A stretch of DNA of 19,471 nt from Sphingomonadaceae bacterium (GTDB lineage Bacteria > Pseudomonadota > Alphaproteobacteria > Sphingomonadales > Sphingomonadaceae), in contig JACMKH010000116.1 in the NCBI GenBank assembly GCA_014380205.1, positions 1 to 19,471 on the forward strand. The letters run 5' to 3'. The translations under genes were made by a program, and so were the position numbers. This document shows positions 7,708 to 16,891 of this stretch, in pieces (position 1 is the stretch's first letter; every line of letters starts with the position of its first letter). Below the pieces are notes generated by a model. The model was not told the DNA's origin and did no database searches. It saw only the letters and a list, made by a program, of their open reading frames with translations.

Positions 7708-8283
7708 ATGCCCGCCATGGCGCCAGACGACGAACGCTTCCTGTCGGGACAGATCCTGCTCGCGCTGCCCGGCATGGCCGATCCGCGCTTTTCCAAGGCG
7801 GTGATCGCGATGTGCGCGCACGACGAAAACGGCGCGCTCGGCATCGGCGTCGGCGCGGTGGTCGCCAATCTCGGCTTCCACGCGCTGCTCGAGCAGCTCG
7901 GCATCGCGCCGGGCGTCGCGCCCAATGCGCCCGTCCATTTCGGCGGGCCGGTCGAGCCCCAGCGCGGCTTCATCCTCCACAGCCTCGACTGGGGCGGCGA
8001 GGACAGCGTCCAGGTCGGGGACAAATGGGTGCTCACCGCGACCATCGACGTGCTCCGCGCGATCGCCGAGGGCAAGGGCCCGAGCGCCTGGATCGCCGCG
8101 CTCGGCTATGCGGGCTGGTCGCCCGGCCAGCTCGACGAGGAAATGACCCGCCACGGCTGGTTCACCACGCCCGGCGACCGGGCGATCCTGTTCGAGACGC
8201 ACACCCGCGAACGCTGGCGGCGCGGCTTCGAGAAGGCGGGAATCGATCCAGGGCTGCTCGCCCCGACGGCGGGGCACGCGTAG
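7708..8283 (+). CDS. yqgE: UPF0301 family protein YqgE/AlgH
   Basis: A 191-residue protein of the DUF179/UPF0301 family. Its biochemical role is not settled, and the AlgH name comes from alginate regulation in Pseudomonas. Family signatures are LSGQILLALPGMADPRFSKAV (about 12-32), MCAHDENGALGIGVGAVV (about 35-52), HFGGPVEPQRGFILHS (about 76-91), and ALGYAGWSPGQLDEEM (about 131-146). The protein has no signal peptide or membrane segment. The ATG at 7708 is used; a second in-frame ATG at 7717 would remove three residues and gives an equally good N-terminus. It is divergent from phoH and convergent with sat/cysC. Confidence 0.92.
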   Translation: MPAMAPDDERFLSGQILLALPGMADPRFSKAVIAMCAHDENGALGIGVGAVVANLGFHALLEQLGIAPGVAPNAPVHFGGPVEPQRGFILHSLDWGGEDSVQVGDKWVLTATIDVLRAIAEGKGPSAWIAALGYAGWSPGQLDEEMTRHGWFTTPGDRAILFETHTRERWRRGFEKAGIDPGLLAPTAGHA

Positions 8284-8310
8284 ACGAGTAGGCGATGCCG
8301 CCGCGGCTGC

Positions 8311-8349
8311 CGGCTCGATGGATCGACAATAACGGTCCAGGTCGAGCCG
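8311..8349. terminator. Long stem-loop between convergent yqgE and sat/cysC
   Basis: CGGCTCGA (8311-8318) pairs with TCGAGCCG (8342-8349). Inside it, TGGA (8319-8322) pairs with TCCA (8336-8339), leaving a 2-nt bulge and a 13-nt loop, for a roughly 12-bp stem. It fills most of the 66-bp gap between two convergent genes and its outer arm abuts the sat/cysC stop codon. A bidirectional terminator is the natural reading, but neither strand has a T-tract after the stem, so this is tentative. Confidence 0.4.
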
Positions 8350-10068
8350 CTAGCTCAAAAACCCCAAATTCTCGAGCTTCAGCAGCACCTGCTGCGCCGC
8401 CTGGTCGATGGTGATCTCGGTCGTGTCGATCCGCATTTCTGGGTTTTCGGGCTCCTCATAGGGGTCCGAGATGCCGGTGAATTCCTTGAGCACGCCGGCG
8501 CGCGCCTTGGCGTAGAGCCCCTTGCGGTCGCGCGCTTCGCAGACTTCGAGCGGGGTCGACACGTGGATTTCGATGAAGCCGCCAACCGGCTCGATCATCT
8601 CGCGCACCTGGCGCCGGCTGACGGTGTAGGGCGCGATCGGAGCGCAAATGGCGATGCCGCCATTCTTGGTGATCTCGCCGGCGACGAAGCCGATACGCTC
8701 GATATTGAGATTGCGATGCTCCTTTGAGAAGCCGAGTTCGCTCGACAGGTGCTTGCGGACGAGATCGCCGTCGAGCAAGGTCGCGCGTCGCCCCCCGGTC
8801 TCCATGAGCTTGGTCATCACGGCATTGGCGATCGTCGATTTGCCCGAGCCCGAAAGTCCGGTGAAGAACAGCGTGAATCCCTGTTCGCTGAGCGGCGGAT
8901 GGCGTTCGCGCAGGACGTCGATGACTTCGGGGAAAGAGAACCAGTCGGGGATTTCAAGCCCGAATTTGAGTCGGCGCCGGAGCTCGGTTCCCGAAATCGC
9001 CATCTGCGTCTCGTGCGGTTCGAGCTCGTCGATCGGGGCATATTGCGCGCGATCCTGGACATAGACCATCATCTGGAAGGGAACGAGCGCGATGTCGAGT
9101 TCGTCCTGATGCTCGCGGAACAGCTCCTGCGCGTCATAGGGGCCGTAGAATTCCTCGCCTCGCGAATCTTTTCCCGGCCCGGCATGGTCGCGGCCGATGA
9201 TGAAATGCGTGCAGCCGAAATTCTTGCGGATGATGCCGTGCCAGACCGCCTCGCGCGGCCCCGCCATGCGCATCGCGAGCGGCAGCAGGCTGAGCGCGGA
9301 AGTCTGCTCGGGATAGTGTTTGAGCAGTTTCTCGTAGCAGCGGACGCGCGTGAAATAGTCGATATCGCCTGGCTTGGTCTGCCCGACGACGGGATGCAGC
9401 AGCAGATTGGCCTCGGCCTCGCGGGCAGCGCGGAAGGTCAGTTCCTGATGCGCCCGGTGGAGCGGGTTGCGCGTCTGGAAGGCGACCACCTTGCGCCAGC
9501 TCCATTTGGCGAACAGGTCGCGCAGCTCCTGCGGCGAATGGCGGTTGTGGGTGAAGTCGAAATGGACCGGCGGCTGGACGCCTCGCAACGCGCCGCCGAG
9601 ATAGACCGGCCCCGAATGATGCAGCAGCCGGTCGACTTCGGGATGGAGATCGTCGGTGGTGCCGAGCACGCCGGCGGCTTCGGTGCGCTTGTCTGGCGTG
9701 TATTTGTCGCTCACCGCCATCGTCGCGATGAGCACGCCCTCGCGGTCGCGCAGCGCGATTGTGTCGCCCTCACCGACCGTATCGGCGAAGGCCTGCGATA
9801 CGTCGAGCGTCACCGGGATCGGCCAGAGCAGCCCGTCCGAGAGCCGCATTTTCCCAACCACGCCCTCGTAATCCGTGCGGCCCAGAAATCCTTCGAGCGG
9901 CGAGAAACCGCCATTGAGGATCAGTTCGATATCGCAAATCTGGCGCGGGGTGAGGTCCCAGGAAGGCATCTCGCGCGAACGCTGCTTCTCCTCCGCCGCT
10001 TCCTCGGCGCCGAGATAAAGATTTTTGAGCTCGCCGCCATGCGGTTCCTTGAGCGCTCCCACGGGCAT
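8350..10068 (-). CDS. Bifunctional sulfate adenylyltransferase / adenylylsulfate kinase
   Basis: Fusion enzyme of 572 residues that makes APS from ATP and sulfate and then PAPS. The N-terminal ATP sulfurylase (about 1-385) is the monofunctional-type Sat, not CysDN. It shows PHGGEL at 9-14, QTRNPLHRAH (198-207, with the HxxH nucleotide motif) and GRDHAGPG (292-299). The C-terminal APS kinase (about 395-572) has the P-loop GLSGSGKST (404-412), LLDGDLVRKHLS and DRKGLYAKARAGVLKEFTGISDPYE. The P-loop is intact, so the kinase half is probably active, unlike the degenerate domain of fungal ATP sulfurylase. GGGGAG directly abuts the ATG at 10068, which is too close; a GTG two codons later has better spacing, so the start may be 10062. 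Product use (cysteine synthesis or sulfation) cannot be told from here. It is divergent from ahcY. Confidence 0.95.
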   Translation of the reverse strand: MPVGALKEPHGGELKNLYLGAEEAAEEKQRSREMPSWDLTPRQICDIELILNGGFSPLEGFLGRTDYEGVVGKMRLSDGLLWPIPVTLDVSQAFADTVGEGDTIALRDREGVLIATMAVSDKYTPDKRTEAAGVLGTTDDLHPEVDRLLHHSGPVYLGGALRGVQPPVHFDFTHNRHSPQELRDLFAKWSWRKVVAFQTRNPLHRAHQELTFRAAREAEANLLLHPVVGQTKPGDIDYFTRVRCYEKLLKHYPEQTSALSLLPLAMRMAGPREAVWHGIIRKNFGCTHFIIGRDHAGPGKDSRGEEFYGPYDAQELFREHQDELDIALVPFQMMVYVQDRAQYAPIDELEPHETQMAISGTELRRRLKFGLEIPDWFSFPEVIDVLRERHPPLSEQGFTLFFTGLSGSGKSTIANAVMTKLMETGGRRATLLDGDLVRKHLSSELGFSKEHRNLNIERIGFVAGEITKNGGIAICAPIAPYTVSRRQVREMIEPVGGFIEIHVSTPLEVCEARDRKGLYAKARAGVLKEFTGISDPYEEPENPEMRIDTTEITIDQAAQQVLLKLENLGFLS

Positions 10069-10162
10069 CTCCCCAAATCATGTCTTTGCTGTCGGTTCGC
10101 GCGCTAAGCAGAGATGCGCGCCCAAAGGCAAGGCGCGAATTTTTGTGATTGCCCTGCACGAG

Positions 10163-10179
10163 CCGATGCCAGGCATCGG
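10163..10179. promoter_or_regulatory. 17-nt dyad, candidate operator upstream of sat/cysC
   Basis: CCGATGCC (10163-10170) and GGCATCGG (10172-10179) are exact reverse complements around a single A. It sits 95 bp upstream of the sat/cysC start and 157 bp upstream of ahcY. It could be an operator for a regulator of sulfate activation or an RNA hairpin; no regulator is recognised. Confidence 0.35.
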
Positions 10180-10226
10180 ATGCGATACCGGCGGAAGCTG
10201 GAAGCCCGCTCGTCAGGGACTACGAC

Positions 10227-10246
10227 ATATAAAGATATCTTTATAT
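10227..10246. promoter_or_regulatory. Perfect 20-bp palindrome upstream of ahcY, putative SahR-type operator
   Basis: ATATAAAGATATCTTTATAT is identical to its own reverse complement across 20 bp and is strikingly A/T-rich in a GC-rich region. It lies 89 bp before the ahcY ATG. SahR, an ArsR-family repressor released by S-adenosylhomocysteine, controls SAM-cycle genes including ahcY in many Proteobacteria and binds A/T-rich palindromes. The palindrome is seen; its match to the alphaproteobacterial SahR motif is from memory and not verified. It contains TATAAA and TATCTT, so it may overlap the ahcY -10 element. Confidence 0.6.
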
Positions 10247-10335
10247 CCCGCTTGCGCCGGGCCGAGCGGGCCGCTATGGGAACTCCCTCCGCCCGTCCTA
10301 TCCCGGGGGCGGCGCAGGATTCTCGGAGAATTGCA

Positions 10336-11766
<1,431 letters not shown>

Positions 11767-11885
11767 TCCTACGTCGGGCCGGGCGTTCCATTAGGGCGGA
11801 GGCTCCGGGACGTGGTTGGCGCTGGCTCCGGCTTGCGCTATGGGATTGATTCGGTGGGGCGCGCGCGACAAGGAAAGGGGTTCGC

Positions 11886-13355
11886 GTGATGCATGACCAG
11901 GGCCCGGCGGTCGCCGAGGGCGAAGCGGACCCCGCGCGCGACATTCGGTTGGCCGAGGCGCTCGCCGGGATCGACTGGGGCGGCGACGAACGCCACGCGC
12001 GCGCGCTGCTCGGGGCGCTGCCCGTCGCGGTCTACACCACCGACGCCGAAGGGCGGATCACCTATTACAACCAGGCGGCGGTCGAGCTTTCGGGCCGCCG
12101 GCCCGAGCTCGGCAGCGACCGTTGGTGCGTGACCTGGAAGCTCTACCTTCCCGACGGGACGCCGCTTGCGCACGATCAGTGCCCGATGGCGATCGCGCTG
12201 CGGGAGAACCGCCCGGTGCGTGGCGTCGAGGCGATCGCCGAGCGGCCCGACGGCGCGTGTGTGCCCTTCCTGCCCTATCCGACACCGCTGCGTGACGAGA
12301 CCGGCAGGCTTGTCGGCGCGATCAACACGCTCGTCGACATTTCGGAGCGCAAGCAGGCCGACCGCGCGATCCGCGAGAGCGAGGCGCGCTTCCGCGAGCA
12401 GTTCGAGAACGCCAACGACTTCATCTTCACCGCCGATCTCAAGATGCGGCTGACCTCGTGCAACCCGGCGGTCACGCACGCGCTCGGCGTGCCGCTCGAG
12501 GCGCTCATCGGCCATTCGGTCAGCGAGTTCGTTCCGGCCGCCGCGGCCGAGCGCAACCGCCGGATCCTCTCGGCGCGCCCCGAATCCCGCCAATCGGTGC
12601 GCTACGAGGCCGAGGTCAACGGTCCCGACGGCGAGGTCATGGTGTGGGAGATCAGCTCGCGGCTGACCCGCGATCCCGACGGGACGCCCAACGGCTTCCA
12701 CGGCATCGGCCGCGACATCACCGAGCGCAAGCGCGACGAGCGCCGCCTGAGGCTGCTCGTCGACGAGCTCAACCACCGCGTCAAGAACACGCTCGCGATC
12801 GTCCAGAGCCTCGCGCACCAGAGCTTTCAGGGCGACGATGCCTCCGGCGCGCGCGCGAGCTTCCAAGGGCGGCTGGTGGCGCTCGCCGGGGCCCATAATC
12901 TGCTCACGAGCAGGAGCTGGGAATCGGCCGAGCTCGGCGAGGTTGTCGAAACGGCGCTCGGTGGGTGCGCAGCCGATTGCGCGCGGTTCTCGATCCATGG
13001 CCCGCCGGTGCCGCTCCATCCGCAAAGTGCGGTGACGCTGTCGATGGCGCTCCATGAGCTGTGCACGAACGCGGCGAAATACGGGGCTTTTTCGACGCCG
13101 GAGGGCCACGTGGACGTCAGCTGGAGCGTCTCCGACAATGACGAGCCGATGCTGAGCCTGCGCTGGGAGGAAAGCGGTGGCCCGTCGGTCGCGGCGCCCG
13201 CGCGGAGCGGCTTCGGACGCCGCATGATCGAGCGGGCGCTCGCCTATGAGTTGCGCGGGCGCGCGCGGCTCGACTTCCGGGGCGAGGGCTTGGTGTGCGA
13301 GATCGAGGCGCCGCTTGCGCGCCTGGCGGGTAAGGACTGTCGACCCGGCGGATGA
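11886..13355 (+). CDS. PAS-PAS sensor histidine kinase of the HWE family
   Basis: Predicted cytoplasmic sensor kinase of 489 residues; no membrane segment is visible. PAS 1 covers about 40-160 ([28 protein letters not shown], ending [11 protein letters not shown]). PAS 2 covers about 165-285 ([23 protein letters not shown], ending [11 protein letters not shown]). The H-box [23 protein letters not shown] carries the phospho-acceptor His (about 297). The N-box is [11 protein letters not shown] (about 390), and the Trp-x-Glu of LRWEESGG with [11 protein letters not shown] marks the HWE subfamily. The PAS domains lack a LOV flavin cysteine motif, so it is probably not a classical LOV photoreceptor. 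The signal is unknown. Start is GTG 11886 or ATG 11889 after a purine run at 11870-11880. Its stop overlaps the response-regulator start by 4 nt. Confidence 0.92.
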   Translation: MMHDQGPAVAEGEADPARDIRLAEALAGIDWGGDERHARALLGALPVAVYTTDAEGRITYYNQAAVELSGRRPELGSDRWCVTWKLYLPDGTPLAHDQCPMAIALRENRPVRGVEAIAERPDGACVPFLPYPTPLRDETGRLVGAINTLVDISERKQADRAIRESEARFREQFENANDFIFTADLKMRLTSCNPAVTHALGVPLEALIGHSVSEFVPAAAAERNRRILSARPESRQSVRYEAEVNGPDGEVMVWEISSRLTRDPDGTPNGFHGIGRDITERKRDERRLRLLVDELNHRVKNTLAIVQSLAHQSFQGDDASGARASFQGRLVALAGAHNLLTSRSWESAELGEVVETALGGCAADCARFSIHGPPVPLHPQSAVTLSMALHELCTNAAKYGAFSTPEGHVDVSWSVSDNDEPMLSLRWEESGGPSVAAPARSGFGRRMIERALAYELRGRARLDFRGEGLVCEIEAPLARLAGKDCRPGG

Positions 13356-13699
13356 CGGCGCTCGAGGGCAAGCGCATTCTCGTCGTCGAGGATGAGCCAC
13401 TCATCGCGATGATGGTCGAGGACATGCTCCACGATTTCGGCGCGATCGTCATCGGACCGGCGGCGAGCGTGGCCGAGGCCCTCGCGCTGATCGAGGAGGC
13501 CGTGCTCGACGCAGCGCTGCTCGACGTAAACCTTCGTGGCGAGCGCAGCGACGCGGTTGCGGACGCCCTCGAGGCGCGCGGCGTCCCCTTCGCGCTGGCG
13601 ACTGGCTATGGGGAGTCCGCAGTGGGAGTCGCGCTCGCGAAGCCATATGGCGGCGATCGGCTCGTGACGGTGCTCGCCGGTCTGCTCGAGTCCCGCTGA
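13352..13699 (+). CDS. Single-domain response regulator (stand-alone receiver)
   Basis: A 115-residue receiver domain with no output domain. The acidic pair is E13/D14 (VVEDEP), the phospho-acceptor is D58 in LLDVNL, the switch Thr is T84 (LATGYG) and the conserved Lys is K97 (AKPYG). All core residues are present. Its ATG overlaps the kinase stop in ATGA, so the two are translationally coupled and form a cognate pair. HWE kinases in alphaproteobacteria often pair with such receivers, which act as phosphate sinks, relays or protein-interaction switches. What it signals to is not visible in the window. Confidence 0.92.
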   Translation: MTALEGKRILVVEDEPLIAMMVEDMLHDFGAIVIGPAASVAEALALIEEAVLDAALLDVNLRGERSDAVADALEARGVPFALATGYGESAVGVALAKPYGGDRLVTVLAGLLESR

Positions 13700-13753
13700 C
13701 GAAATCCTTGCGTCCCGCGATCGCATTGATAATCAGCGCCCCCTGACCCGAAA

Positions 13754-13769
13754 GCGCGCGCGAGCGCGC
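13754..13769. repeat. GC hairpin with GNRA-type loop between response regulator and receptor genes
   Basis: GCGCGC (13754-13759) and GCGCGC (13764-13769) can form a 6-bp stem closed by GCGA, a GNRA tetraloop. It lies in the 113-bp gap between the response regulator and receptor genes. No T-tract follows. It may be a transcript-end or leader structure; in such GC-rich DNA it could be chance. Confidence 0.3.
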
Positions 13770-13812
13770 CTATGAGGAAGAAGGGCGCCCGCCGGGCCGC
13801 CAAGGGGGAGCA

Positions 13813-15969
13813 ATGCGCATGGGACGGACGAGGGCTCTGCTGCTTTTGGGCTGCATGGTGTGGAACGGCGCGGCATGGGCGCAGGATCCGGCGATCACGG
13901 AGCCGCTTCTCGCCGAGGAAGCTGCGGCCGGCGATGCCCCCGTCGAGGAGGAGTATCACGAGCCCCCCGAGGCGCAGATCGTGGTGCGCGCGCCGTTCAT
14001 CGCCGAGCTCAACATCCTCACCGGCGCCTCCACTTTGAGCGGCACCGAGCTGCTCGACAGCGTCCGCCCGCAGATCGGCGACACGCTGACCAGGCTTCCC
14101 GGCGTATCGGCGACGTCGTTCGGGCCCGGCGCGTCGCGTCCCGTGCTGCGCGGGCTTTCCGGGACGCGCGTGCGCGTGCTCACCGATGGTATCGGCTCGA
14201 TCGACGTTTCAAACACCTCGGCCGACCACGCCGTCGCGATCGACCCGCTCACCGCCGAGCGGATCGAGGTGCTGCGCGGTCCGCCCGCGCTGCTCTATGG
14301 CAGTGATGCGATCGGCGGCGCGGTCAACATCATCGATCGCCGCATCCCACGCGCGATGCCCGAGGAGAATATCCACGGCGATGTAACCGCGATCTACGGA
14401 TCGGCCGCCGACGAGCGCGGCGCTGGCGCGGCGATCGACATTCCGCTCGGCACAACGGGCTTCGTCTTCCACGCCGACGGCAGCTACGGCAACACCGACG
14501 ATCTCGAGGTCGGCGGTTTCGTCGCCTCGCCGCTGTTGCGCGCCGAGCTCCTCGCCGACGCGGCCGAGGAGCGCGCCGAGGGCCATGTCGACGAGGCCGA
14601 GGAGCTCGAGGAGTTCGCCGCGCTGCGCGGCAGGCTTCCCAACAGCTTCACCGAGACCGAGAGCGCGGCGCTCGGCCTCGCCTTTATTCGCGACCGCAAC
14701 GCCTTCGGCTTCTCGGTAAGCCATTACGGCAGCGATTACGGCATTCCCGCGCGGCCGGGCGCGGGCCATGCCCACGGCGAGGGCGACGCCGAGGAGGAGG
14801 CCCCCGTCTCGATCGGGCTCGAGCAGTTCCGCTTCGATTCGCGAGGCGCGGTGCGCGTCAACGGCGTCGCGATCGAGCGCGTCCAGTTCCGCTTCGGCTT
14901 CGCCGACTACGAGCATACCGAGTTCGAGGGCGAAGAGGTCGGGACGGTGTTCGGCAGCCAGGGGATGGAGTTCCGGCTCGAGCTCCAGACCGTCGACTGG
15001 GGCGGCTGGAGCCTGTCCTATGGGGGGCAATTCTATGCGCGCGATCTCACCGCGGTCGGCGCCGAGGCCTTTGTGCCGAACAACAGCACCGAGAACTACA
15101 GCCTGTTCGCCTTCTTCGAGCGCGCGGGCGACTATCTCACCTTCCAGGGCGCGGCGCGCGCCGAGTTCAGCGGAGTCGACGCGGCCTTCGCGGGCGCGGG
15201 CCGGAGCTTCACTTCGCTCTCGGGCGCGCTCGGCGCGACCTATGAACTCGACAGCGGGCTCCAGTTCGGGGCCAACCTGTCGCGCGCCGAGCGGGCGCCG
15301 ACGCCCGAGGAGCTCTATTCGTTCGGACCGCACATCGCGACCCAGGCGTTCGAGATCGGCGACATCGGCCTCGACACCGAGAAGAGCATCGGATTCGAGG
15401 CGTTCTTGCGCGGCCGCGCGGGTCCGGTGACCTTCGGCGCGACCGCCTTCGCCAACTGGTACAGCGATTACATCTTCGACACCGAGATCGGATCGGAGAT
15501 CGATGGCCTGCCCGTGTTCCAATATTTCCAGACCGATGCGCGCTATCTCGGCTTCGAAGCCGAGGTCTCTGCGCGCGTCTGGGAGGAGGGCGACAATGTC
15601 GTCATGGTCGAGGCGCTCGCCGATTTCGTTCGTGCGACGCTCGAGGGCGGCGAGCCCGTCCCGCGCATTCCGCCCCTGCGCATCCTCGCGGGCGTCGAGG
15701 GGCGCACCGCGCGGCTCCAGGGCCGGCTCGAGGCCGAATGGGTCGACGACCAGGAGCGCGTCGCGACCTTCGAATCGCCGACCGACGGCCACATCATGGT
15801 CAACGCCTCGGTCTCGTGGCGGCCCTTCGGCCGCGACGACGACACCACGCTCGTCGCCTCGGCCAACAACATCTTCGATGTCGACGCACGACGCCACGCC
15901 TCACTGACCAACCCCTTCGTCCCCCTCGCGGGGCGCGATTTCCGGCTGAGCGGGAGGTTTCACTTCTGA
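13813..15969 (+). CDS. TonB-dependent outer-membrane receptor, ZnuD-like (probable metal uptake)
   Basis: Outer-membrane beta-barrel of 718 residues energised by TonB-ExbBD. The N-terminal signal peptide (RALLLLGCMVWNGAAWA, cleaved before QDP) is followed by a TonB-box-like QIVVRA. The plug domain (about 75-175) carries RLPGVSATSFGPGASRPVLRG and IEVLRGPPALLYGSDAIGGAVNIID. The barrel ends with the normal terminal Phe (FRLSGRFHF). The HYGSDYGIPARPGAGHAHGEGDAEEE stretch, with a His/acidic loop beginning near residue 317, resembles ZnuD-type zinc receptors, so zinc or another divalent metal is the best guess for the ligand. GGGGGAG (13804-13810) is only 2 nt from the first ATG but 8 nt from an in-frame ATG at 13819, which may be the real start. 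No convincing Zur box was found upstream. Confidence 0.9.
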   Translation: MRMGRTRALLLLGCMVWNGAAWAQDPAITEPLLAEEAAAGDAPVEEEYHEPPEAQIVVRAPFIAELNILTGASTLSGTELLDSVRPQIGDTLTRLPGVSATSFGPGASRPVLRGLSGTRVRVLTDGIGSIDVSNTSADHAVAIDPLTAERIEVLRGPPALLYGSDAIGGAVNIIDRRIPRAMPEENIHGDVTAIYGSAADERGAGAAIDIPLGTTGFVFHADGSYGNTDDLEVGGFVASPLLRAELLADAAEERAEGHVDEAEELEEFAALRGRLPNSFTETESAALGLAFIRDRNAFGFSVSHYGSDYGIPARPGAGHAHGEGDAEEEAPVSIGLEQFRFDSRGAVRVNGVAIERVQFRFGFADYEHTEFEGEEVGTVFGSQGMEFRLELQTVDWGGWSLSYGGQFYARDLTAVGAEAFVPNNSTENYSLFAFFERAGDYLTFQGAARAEFSGVDAAFAGAGRSFTSLSGALGATYELDSGLQFGANLSRAERAPTPEELYSFGPHIATQAFEIGDIGLDTEKSIGFEAFLRGRAGPVTFGATAFANWYSDYIFDTEIGSEIDGLPVFQYFQTDARYLGFEAEVSARVWEEGDNVVMVEALADFVRATLEGGEPVPRIPPLRILAGVEGRTARLQGRLEAEWVDDQERVATFESPTDGHIMVNASVSWRPFGRDDDTTLVASANNIFDVDARRHASLTNPFVPLAGRDFRLSGRFHF

Positions 15970-15985
15970 CGCGCGGGCCAGCGCC

Positions 15986-16891
15986 TCACTCCACCCAATC
16001 GAGCCCGATCTCGCGATAGAGGCCGCGGTCCTGCTCCCATCCGGGCTTGACCTTGACGTGGAGGAAGAGGTGGACCTTGCGGCCGAGCAGCGCGCCGAGC
16101 TCGCGCCGCGCGGCCTCGCCGATCGCCTTGATCCGCGCGCCGCCCTTGCCGAGCACGATCGCCTTTTGCGTCGGCCGCGCGACGAGGATCAGCTGGCGGA
16201 TCGCGACCGAGCCGTCGGCGCGCTCCTCGAAGCTCTCGGTCTCGATCGCGCTCGCATGGGGAAGCTCCTCGTAGAGCTGGAGATAGAGCTGCTCACGCGT
16301 GACCTCGGCGGCGAGCATGCGTTCGGAGGCGTCGGAGACCTGGTCGGCGGGGAAATGCCACGGCCCCTCGGGCATCCTGGCGGCGAGCGCGGCCTTGAGG
16401 TCGGCGACGCCGTCGCCGGTCGCCGCCGAGACCATGAACGTTTCCTCGGGCGCGAGCAGCGCGTTGAGCTCGGCGGCGAGGCGCAGCAGTGCGCCCTTGT
16501 CGGCGATGTCGACCTTGTTGAGAACGAGCAGCTTGGGCTCGGGGCGTTGGCGCAGCCGCTCGATCATCGGCTCAATCGCGGCCTTGAGCCCGGCGTGCGC
16601 GTCGATCACCAGCGCGATCGCGTCGGCGTCCTCGGCGCCGATCCACGCCGCGGCGACCATCGCGCGGTCGAGCCGGCGTTTGGGCGCGAAGATGCCCGGC
16701 GTGTCGACGAGCATGATCTGCGCCGCCCCTTCGATCGCGATCCCTATCAGCCGCGCGCGCGTGGTCTGCGGCTTGGGGCTCGCGATCGCCACCTTCTGGC
16801 CGACGAGCGCGTTGACCAAGGTCGACTTGCCCGCATTGGGCGCGCCGACGACGGCTACGAGGCCGCAGCGGCGCGATGGCGCTTCGCTCAC
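15986..16891 (-). CDS. era: GTPase Era
   Basis: Essential GTPase of 301 residues that binds the 3' end of 16S rRNA and assists 30S assembly. G1 is GAPNAGKST (16-24), G2 lies in KPQTTRARL, G3 is DTPG (63-66) and G4 is NKVD (125-128). The C-terminal KH domain (about 240-285) has VLGKGGARIKAIGEAARRELG and ends in a segment containing KVKPGW. The start is a GTG at 16891 that overlaps the stop of the upstream channel gene in GTGA, so translation is coupled. recO, which often follows era, is absent; the next gene is the convergent TonB receptor, 16 bp away. Confidence 0.97.
   Translation of the reverse strand: MSEAPSRRCGLVAVVGAPNAGKSTLVNALVGQKVAIASPKPQTTRARLIGIAIEGAAQIMLVDTPGIFAPKRRLDRAMVAAAWIGAEDADAIALVIDAHAGLKAAIEPMIERLRQRPEPKLLVLNKVDIADKGALLRLAAELNALLAPEETFMVSAATGDGVADLKAALAARMPEGPWHFPADQVSDASERMLAAEVTREQLYLQLYEELPHASAIETESFEERADGSVAIRQLILVARPTQKAIVLGKGGARIKAIGEAARRELGALLGRKVHLFLHVKVKPGWEQDRGLYREIGLDWVE

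Larger units (their letters stand above)
10069..10335. other. Divergent sat/cysC-ahcY intergenic region (267 bp)
   Basis: Largest non-coding stretch of the window. It contains a 17-nt dyad (10163-10179), a perfect 20-bp palindrome (10227-10246) and a 6-bp stem CCCGCT/AGCGGG (10247-10270). A weak minus-strand promoter-like pair, TTGCCT (10131-10126) and CTTAGC (10108-10103) with 17-bp spacing, could serve sat/cysC. GGAGAA at 10325-10330 is the ahcY ribosome-binding site. I found no recognisable SAM or SAH riboswitch core and no small gene. Confidence 0.6.

Noticed and set aside
10279..10300. EcfG-type stress promoter (GGAAC element) upstream of ahcY
   Set aside because: GGAAC is present at 10279-10283 but no GTT-type -10 element follows at 16-17 bp.
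10247..10335. SAM or SAH riboswitch in the ahcY leader
   Set aside because: Small stems can be drawn (CCCGCT/AGCGGG), but I could not match the conserved core of the SAH, SAM-II or SAM/SAH aptamers. The upstream palindrome explains regulation better.
13727..13735. TGAT-A-ATCA as a Zur box for the TonB receptor
   Set aside because: The dyad is only 4 bp per arm and does not resemble a known Zur consensus closely enough.
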